Below are positions 57,109 through 64,000 of a DNA stretch of 64,000 bases, one piece after another. The notes beneath the pieces were generated by a model. The model was not told the origin of the DNA. It did no database searches and saw only the letters and a list, made by a program, of their open reading frames with translations. This DNA is from Pleurodeles waltl (lineage: Eukaryota > Chordata > Amphibia > Caudata > Salamandridae): the NCBI RefSeq assembly GCF_031143425.1, contig NC_090439.1, positions 348,372,027 to 348,436,026 of the forward strand, read 5' to 3'. Position 1 is the stretch's first letter. The number at the start of each line of letters is the position of its first letter. The position numbers and the translations under genes were made by a program.

Positions 57109-57194
57109 CCCCCCTTTTTCCCCTAGCGCCTTGAGACCCGCACGGGTGAGTAGCGCGCTTTATAAATGTTAATGATTTGATTTGATTTGATTTG
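54658..57194 (+). mobile_element. L2-type LINE, 5'-truncated
   Basis: A sharp change to C-rich sequence marks the left end, inside the endonuclease coding region. The right end has GCGCGCTTTATAAATGTTAA followed by TGATT repeats (57173-57194), a tail typical of the L2 group. No clear target duplication was found. It lies in the intron of element C gene 3, opposite in strand to that gene. Confidence 0.82.
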
Positions 57195-58014
57195 CGTATG
57201 TGTGCTACATTGCATTGCACTGACGGACCTGGCAGAGCTACATTTCCTCTTGTGACTGTGCGGGTGTGTTCGCCTTCCTACACAAGTATGTCCTCCCCCT
57301 CAATGCAGTTGTCTTTGCACTATGATACCTGAGATGCGGCACGGTGGCATTATAGTTAATGTGACATAGGCACAGGGGCAAACCCAGGGATGGCCAGCAT
57401 GGTTATTGGATTACTGCTGTGTACATCATTAGTATGTGACAGTGCCTGAGGGTTATTGAGTCGATGGACATGACCAGTTGACAGGAGTTGCACTTGGATA
57501 GAGATTGATGGGGACTGTTCACATAGTCATGCTCAACCCTCATTTGGAGTGTGTTTGTTCTATGGGCACCTAACTGCCATTTCCTAAATGACCAGTGCCA
57601 GCAGCACAGGTGGAAGTGGCAACTGCTGTCAATGGGGAATGCCCCTTGGGCCAATGACCTGACACTGGGCAGTTTCCTACAGTTTACATTCTGGCAATAC
57701 CAGCTGTCCTGTGACACCAGATTACTTTTACGTTCTACCCTACCCTCCTGGTCTGCTTCAGCATTTCAGACAGTCTTTGCATGGAGTGTACCCCCATGCA
57801 AAGCTTGTTGGTGTTGTTTTGTGCCCCTGGATACCCCTGCACAGCCCATGCACCTGGCATGGGCAGTGCAGGGGGTCCCATGCCCTGCCTCTTTGCCCTT
57901 CCTGCTGACTGATTTGCAGGGCTAACGTGCATTGTGTAGAAGCTATGTGCCATCCTCTTCTTGCACTTGTAAGTTTGGCATTGTTGTTCCCCATGCAACT
58001 TATGTGTTGTTTCC
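57195..58014 (-). other. Gene 3 intron, remainder
   Basis: Non-coding sequence between the L2 tail and the first exon of gene 3. The exact donor was not placed. Confidence 0.45.
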
Positions 58015-58481
58015 TGGTAGTCTGAGCTGTCCTGTCCTGTGATACCAGTGATGATTTCTTCCGGGATGACCGCTGCAACCATCTCCTCCATCTCGTCCAG
58101 GTCCTCTTGTGGGGCTGGACTCGCACCTCCGGTCTGTAGGGCTACCTTCCTGTTCCTTTCCATTTTCTCCTTTGTCCTCTGCTTTCAGTCATGCCAGCAT
58201 TGCGTGCACTCAGTGACAGTTCTCCTGACCTCTGTCACACTGTTAATCTTGTCCACAATCAGCTGCCAAATTGTCTCTCTCCTTACAATTGGCAATTTAG
58301 AGGTGATGAAGAATTGATGTTGGTGCTCCGTCACTTCTCTCACTAGTATTTCATGCTCCTCTGAGCTGAAACGACACTTCTTCTTTTTCTTGTCCCTCCA
58401 CTGGATCTTGTCAATGTCTGCCTGGCTGGTTCCTAGTTGTCTGGGGTCTCCCTGGGGTCTCTGCTGGCTTTGTGGGTCCAT

Positions 58482-58809
58482 CTTGCCTTTCCTTTGCACT
58501 GTTTGCTCCGTTGGCATCACTTTTTGATGATATTGCGGGCAAAAATGGCGCATTTACCTTTTGCAACGTGTTTACATGTCGTAAACCAGATTAGAGTCAT
58601 TTTTCCTGCGTTAACGTCATTTTGGCTTATGACAAGGCACAATGGTTAGCGTCAGGAAAAATGACTCTATCCTATTCTTAGCTCCACTCAGCGTCATAGT
58701 ATAAATATGACGCCCAGGTGGCGTTAAAAAATGGCACTAGCCAGTGCTAAACTTTTTGACGCAAAACTGCGTTTGTACAGTTTTGCGTCAAAAAGTGTAA
58801 ATCTGGCCC
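58482..58809. other. Right end of element C
   Basis: It is upstream of gene 3. 58600-58809 matches the right about 200 bases of miniature family 1, including GACGCAAAACTGCG and its inverted partner CAGTTTTGCGTC, and ends ATCTGGCCC. Confidence 0.65.
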
Positions 58810-59224
58810 TAAGGACCTGCACTACTACAGTGGCATTTGAGGGGTTATACACCGCAGCAGTGCTTTAAATGGGATGATAAAGGTGTTTTGGCCTTAGAAT
58901 GGATGTGGCTTGAGAAGCCTTTACACGAGGTGTGGTCCATGTAATTAAAACATGCAAATTAGCATCCTTTGTTTGGGAAAACCATAAATGAAATCTCGCA
59001 CCATAACCCATTAGCAAAATAAACAGAATATTTTATTTAATATTTTGTACAAAACCTTTATCCAGGGCCAAACGCTATTAAAAAAAATAGACAATCTAAG
59101 TTTAAAAGTAAGCGGCAATACATTGCTTATTTAATTTAAATGGAAATGCTTTAGGCCCTGAAACACACTGTGTCACAAAGGGATTTCTAATGTGTTGTAG
59201 TAATGCATGCGGCAGCCAAGAATG
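58810..59224. other. Unassigned AT-rich sequence
   Basis: No gene or clear repeat seen between element C and the next miniature element. Confidence 0.4.
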
Positions 59225-59227
59225 TAG

Positions 59228-60141
59228 GGGCATATTTATACTCTGTTTGCGCCGGAATTGCGTCGTTTTTTTTTACGCAAATCCGACGCAAAGCTAACTC
59301 CATATTTATACTTTGGCGTTAGACCCGTCTAGCGCCAAAGATCTTGGAGTTTGCGTCATTTTTTTGCGTGGCCCCCTTACCTTGCGTTAATGATATGCAA
59401 GGTAGGCGTTCCCGTCTAAAAAATGACTCCAAGGCATGTGCGCCTTATTTAAACTCCCGTGCAAAAATGACGCACGGGAGTGGGCGGGTCAAAAAAAATG
59501 ACGTCCAGCCGCTTTTGCGTCATTTTTTAACGCCTGGTCAGGGCAGGCGTTAAGGGACCTGTGGGCTCGGAAGGAGCCCAGAGGTGCCCTCCCATGCCCC
59601 CAGGGACACCCCCTGCCACCCTTGCCCACCCCAGGAGGACGCCCAAGGATGGAGGGACCCATCCCAGGGAACTTAAGGTAAGTTCAGGTAAGTATTTTTT
59701 TATTTATTTTTTTGTGGCATAGGGGGACCTGATTTGTGCCCCCCTACATGCCACTATGCCCAATGACCATGCCCAGGGGACATAAGTCCCCTGGGCATGG
59801 CCATTGGGCAAGGGGGCATGACTCCTGTCTGTGCTAAGACAGGAGTCATTTCAATGGGGGTTGGGAGTCAAAAAAAATGGCGCAAATCGGGTTGAGGCCA
59901 ATATTTTGCCACAGCCCTGACTTGCCCCATTTTTTGACGCCCAAGCTCCATTTTCCCCTACGCTGGCGCTGCCTGGTGTGTTTTTTTTTTTTTTACGCAC
60001 ACCAGTCAGCTGCGCCGGCTAACGTCATTCCATAAATAAGGCGCCCGCATGGCGCTTTGGAATGGCGTTAGCAGGCGTTAAAATTTTTGACGCACAACTG
60101 CGTTGGCGCAGTTGTGCGTCAAAAAGTATAAATATGGCCCG
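59228..60141 (+). mobile_element. Miniature Harbinger element, family 1, reference copy
   Basis: It begins GGGCATATTTATACTCTG and ends AAGTATAAATATGGCCCG with TAG on both flanks (59225-59227, 60142-60144). It is 914 bases with no coding capacity. It contains nested hairpins such as CTCCTGTCTGTGCTAAGACAGGAG and an outer GACGCACAACTGCG/CGCAGTTGTGCGTC pair. Confidence 0.9.
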
Positions 60142-60144
60142 TAG

Positions 60145-61300
60145 TGTTTTTTCAATGATGAATGATTGAAATAGACGCCCCCATAAGGCCCTGTTTCAGT
60201 GTTAATTTTTTTTATTTTGCCAGGAACCGGCCTTGGCAGGCCCTGGTCCACTTAGAGCACTGTACAACTTCACTGCTTATAATTTAGAATATGGCTGTCT
60301 CAACATGGCTGCAGTTTGCAGCATGCAGAATATAAGTTATGCGGGCATAACTTAATGAGTATGGATAGACATAATAAGGAAAATAGCATGGCTACTTAAC
60401 TCCTTTGCTGCCAGGCCTTTTCCCCTCGTGTGTTGAGCCTTTTTTTGGCTATTTGGGGCAGTTCGCGCTTAGGCCCTCATAACTTTTTCTCCACATAAGC
60501 TACCCACCCCAAATTTGCGTCCTTTTTTTCCAACATCCTAGGGATTCTAGAGGTACTCAGACTTTGTGGGTTCCCCTGAAGGAGACCAAGAAATTACCAA
60601 AATGCAGCAAAAATTTCATTGTTTTTTTTTAACAAAATTGAAAAAAGAGCTGCAGAAGACACAATTTTGGCATTTTACTGGAACATACCCCATTTTAAAA
60701 AAATTTTGTGCTTTCAGCCTCCTTCTAGTTAGTGACCGAAATGGGTGTGGAACCAATGCTGGATCCCAGAAAGCTAGACATTTCTGAAAAGTAGACAAAA
60801 TTCTGAGTTCAGCAAGGGGTAATTTGTGTAGATCCTACAAGGGTTTCCTACAGAAAATAACAGCTGAATTAAAAAAACATTGAAATTGAGGTGAACAACA
60901 CAGCCATTTTTCTCCACGTTTTACTCTGTAACTTTTTCCTGGGATGTCAGATTTTTTAAAGCAATATACTGTTACGTCAGCTGGACTCTTCTGGTTGCGG
61001 GGATATATAGCGCTTGTAGGTTCATCAAGAACCCTAGGTACCCCGAGCCAATAAATGAGCTGCACCTTGCAATGGGTTTTCATTATATAGCGGGTATACA
61101 GCAATTCATTTGCTGAAATATAAAAAGTGAAAAATAGGTATTAAGAAAACCTATGTGTTTCCAAAATGGGCCCAAGATAATGTGTTGAGAAGCAGTGGTT
61201 ATTTGCCCATCTCTGAATTCTGGAGTCCCTATACTAGCATGTCAATTACAGGGCATTTCTCAAATAGATGTCTTTTTTACACACTGTCATACATTTGGAA
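60145..61300. repeat. Dispersed repeat leading into a tandem array, no gene
   Basis: The first 260 bases are unassigned. From about 60400 (CTCCTTTGCTGCCAGGCC) the sequence reads like the start of the repeat whose internal units are tandem at 61300-62560. No coding motif was seen. Confidence 0.45.
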
Positions 61301-62560
61301 GGAAAAAATGTAGAGAAAGACAAGGGGCAATAACACTTGTTTTGCTATTCTGTGTTCCCCCAAGTCTCCCGATAAAAATGGTACCTCACTTGCGTGGGTA
61401 GGCCTAGGGCCCGTGACAAGAATCACAAAATGGATACATCACATTTTCAGAAAGAAAACAGAGCTGATTTTTACAAAGTGCCCAGCTGTGGATTTTGGCC
61501 TCTAGCTGAGCCGGCACCTGGGGAAACCTACCAAACCTGTGCATTTTTGAAAACTAGTCACCTAGGGGAATCCAAGATGGGGTGACTTGTGGGGCTCTGA
61601 CCAGGTTCTGTTACCCAGAATCCTTTGCAAACATCAACATTTGGCCCAAAAAACACTTTTTCCTGTCATTTCGGTGACAGAAAGTTCTGGAATCTGAGAG
61701 CAGCCACAAATTTCCTTCCACCCAGCATTCCCCCAAGTCTCCTGATAAAAATGGTACCTCACTTGTGTGGGTAGGCCTAGCGCCCGTGACAGGATATGCC
61801 CTAAAACACAACGTGGACACATCACATTTTCCCAAAGAAAACAGACCTGTTTTTTGCAAAGTGCCTAGCTGTGGATTTTGGCCTCTCGCTCAGCCGGCAC
61901 CTAGGAAATCCTACCAAACCTGTGCATTTTTTAAACACTAGACACCTAGGGGAATCCAAGATGGGATGACTTGTGGGGCTTTGACCAGGTTCTGTTACCC
62001 AGAATCCTTTGCAAACCTCAAAATTTGGCCAACCAAAACACCTTTCCTCACATTTCGGTGACAGAAAGTTCTGGAATCTGAGAGGAGACATCAATATCCT
62101 TCCACCCAGCGTTCCCCCAAGTCTCCCGATAAAAATGGTACCTCACTTGTGTGGGTAGGCCTGGCTCCGCGACAGGATATGCCCCAAAACACAACGTGGA
62201 CACATCACATTTTTCCAAAGTGCCTAGCTGTGGATTTTGGCCTCTAGCTCAGCCGGCACCTAGGAAAACCTACCAAACCTGTGCATTTCTGAAAACTAGA
62301 CACCTAGGGGAATCCAAGATGGGGTGACTTGTGGAGCTGTCATCAGGTTCTGTTACCCAGAATCCTTTGTAAACCACACAATTTGGCCAAAAAAGCACTT
62401 TTTACTCACATTTCGGTGACAGAAAGTTCTGGAATCTGAGAGGAGCCATAAATTCCCTTCCACCCAACGTTCCCCCAAGTCTCCCGATAAAAATGGTTCC
62501 ACACTTGTGTAGGTGGGCCAAGTGCTTGTGACAGGGAAGGGCCAAAAACATGTTGAAATT
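61300..62560. repeat. Tandem repeat, units of about 360-385 bases
   Basis: CCCCCAAGTCTCCCGATAAA recurs near 61357, 61731, 62114 and 62472. Each unit also holds GGCCTCTAGCTCAGCCGGCA, GGGGAATCCAAGATGG and TTCGGTGACAGAAAGTTCTG. Units differ by point changes and small deletions. Confidence 0.85.
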
Positions 62561-63129
62561 GAGGGAGAACCAAAGCTTGTCCAAAAGGGCAGTTTGAGAA
62601 AAAAACATTTTTAGGCTAAGTGCAGCAGAAGTTTTATCAGTATAGATGAGACAATGCTGGGTGGTAGGAATTTTGTGGATTCCTGCAGATTCTGGAAGGT
62701 TCCATCACAAAAATGTGGGAAAATTGTGTGATTTCCAGCAAAGTTGGAGGTTTGCAGGGCATTGTGGGTAAGAAAATGGTGCGGGTGCCTGTGAAGCACA
62801 CCACCCTGGAATCACCTAGATGTTTAGTTTTCAGATGTGTCTAGGTCTTGTGGATTTTTCTACATGGCAGCGTCCCAAAGTCCATAACGTGCAGCCCTCA
62901 CCATTCCAAGTGGGACGATTTTGAGAGTTAGCCAAGCTCCCATGGCCCAAATGTAAAACGAAAACCCAAAATAATCAAATGTCCTCTTGCTTGCCGTGGG
63001 ATAAGATGTTTTAGTGTGCGGAGGAGAGCTGAAAGACTGTTATCCCCTTCAGTTGGGGTGGGGAACGTAACCAGGTCCATACCGTTGGTAGCTACCACCC
63101 CACTATTTTTTTGTTTTTAATTCCCTGGC
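62561..63129. other. Sequence between two tandem arrays
   Basis: It carries scattered relatives of the previous unit (TTCTGGAAGGTTCC) but no gene. Confidence 0.45.
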
Positions 63130-64000
63130 ATCTAGTAGACTTTCTGCCCCCCCAGGGTGTGGTTCGGGGGTAACTGTCCCATCTGCCCACTGGTGGGCAG
63201 AACAACTTTGTCCCCATTTATTTGGGATGTGGGTATGGCCATACCCCCACCCTCTTATTTTGAAAAAAAAATCTTCCCTGGTCTCTGGTGGCCTTTCTGC
63301 CCTGGGCCTTCCAAAAATAAGCCAATCTGCCCCCAAAGGGGGCAGATATAGCCAACAGTAATGTGCCCCCATGGGGAGCGACCCTTTCCCAAGGGGCTGC
63401 CCCCCCAAACAAAACACACACATACACACACACCAATCCCTGGTGCCTAAGTGGTTTCTGCCCCCGTGGGCAGATCGGCCTAATAGAAATAGGCCGATTT
63501 GCCCCCAAGGGGAGGAGAAATGGCCTAAAATAAATTTACCCCCCCCCAGGGGAGCAACCCTGGCCTAAGGGGTCACTCACCTTGCGTGAAATTGGCGCAA
63601 AAAAAATCCCCGGTGCTTAGTGGTTTCTGCCCCCAATCAGCCTAATAAAAATAGGCTAATCTACCCCCAAGGAGCACAGAAATGTCCTAAAATACATTTG
63701 CCACCCCAGGGGAACGACCATTGCCTAAGGGGTCGCTCCCCTTGCGTGAAATTGACGCAAAAAAAATAAAGATCCCTGGTGTCTAGTGGTTTCTGCCCCC
63801 CTTGGGGAAAGATTGGCGTAGCAAAAATCGGCCGATCTGCCACCAAAGGGGGCAGAAATGGCCTAAATACAATTTGCCCCTCTAGGGGAGCGACCCTTGC
63901 CTAAGGGGTCGCTCCCCATCTGTAAAATAAAGACAACAACAAAATCCCCGGTGCGTAGTTGTTTCTGCATACCTTGGGGGCAGATCGGCCTAATTAAAAT
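63130..64000. repeat. Tandem repeat, units of about 170 bases, continuing off the window
   Basis: GTGGTTTCTGCCCCC-type starts recur near 63446, 63621, 63788 and 63959. Each is followed by complementary GGCCGAT and ATCGGCC pairs, TTTGCCCCC, GGGGAGCGACC and CCTAAGGGGTCGCTCCCC. Each unit can fold on itself. Confidence 0.85.

Larger units (their letters stand above)
53409..58481 (-). pseudogene. Element C gene 3, Myb/SANT-like protein split by an L2 LINE
   Basis: The minus-strand exon 1 starts about 58481 (MDPQSQQRPQG). It carries CRFSSEEHEILVREVTEHQH, ETIWQLIVDKINSV and TVTECTQCWHD, the three helices of a Myb/SANT-like domain. An in-frame TGA follows, then KQRTKEKMERNRKVALQTGG and an acidic helix, to about 58015. 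A later exon starts at 54190 after CTCATTGCAG and runs to the stop at 53409. It contains a Pro-rich stretch, a helical region (SLRADMAAYHRDIAAILNNR) and an acidic end (SEDEDVEQ). The intron contains the L2 at 54658-57194. In Harbinger elements such a protein assists the transposase. One stop in the DNA-binding domain marks it as decayed. Confidence 0.75.
39478..58809 (+). mobile_element. Harbinger-superfamily element C, three-gene type, heavily nested
   Basis: The left end GGCACATATTTATACTCTG with about 330 bases after it, and the right end, with about 200 bases before GTAAATCTGGCCC, match the two ends of miniature family 1. Flanking triplets are TGA and TAA, an imperfect duplication. The genes are transposase (+), gene 2 (+) and Myb-like gene 3 (-). 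Nested insertions are miniature elements at 42940, 48480, 49524 and 52262, an LTR-like element at 44802 and an L2 LINE at 54658. Subtracting these (about 8 kb) leaves about 11 kb, large for the superfamily as I know it. Confidence 0.7.

Noticed and set aside
61300..64000. CRISPR-like regular repeats
   Set aside because: Units are 170 or about 370 bases, imperfect and lack unique spacers. This is ordinary tandem DNA in a eukaryotic setting.

Overview
The window looks like intergenic DNA from a very large vertebrate genome, most likely a salamander or newt. This is inferred from the repeat types: Harbinger-type elements with dense miniature derivatives, a Penelope-like element, a long L1, L2 and long LTR-like insertions. 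I found no host gene, tRNA, rRNA or CRISPR array. Almost every coding segment belongs to a transposable element, and many elements are nested inside one another.

Layout. 1-10853 is the right part of a Harbinger element (A), with a transposase pseudogene on the + strand and a Myb-like gene on the - strand. A Penelope-like element (1149-9394) is inserted between them with a 16-bp target duplication. 11295-27164 is a second Harbinger element (B). 27175-27750 is an eroded LINE. 28026-39165 is an old miniature element split by a 10.35-kb L1 (28663-39013), which itself carries a young miniature element (31658-32569). 39478-58809 is a third Harbinger element (C). 59228-60141 is a fresh miniature element. 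60400-64000 is mostly tandem-repeat DNA.

The most interesting structure is shared by B and C. Each has a Harbinger transposase (+), a second spliced gene on the same strand with a SANT-like segment and, in C, a lysine-rich coiled-coil tail, and a third Myb/SANT-like gene on the opposite strand. This resembles the usual two-gene Harbinger plan plus one extra gene. Both copies are decayed and bloated by later insertions. The ends of C match the ends of the commonest miniature family here, so that family is probably an internal-deletion derivative of a C-like element.

The Penelope-like element is the best-preserved autonomous element. It has an intact RT plus GIY-YIG endonuclease frame, an overlapping upstream frame rich in arginine-glycine, pseudo-LTRs, and a partial inverted copy at its 5' side. 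Its 3' region holds a three-way-junction motif that resembles a hammerhead ribozyme core. A second sequence of the same layout lies at 10890-10964.

All family assignments come from reading motifs by eye. Boundaries backed by target duplications are firm to a few bases; the others are approximate.
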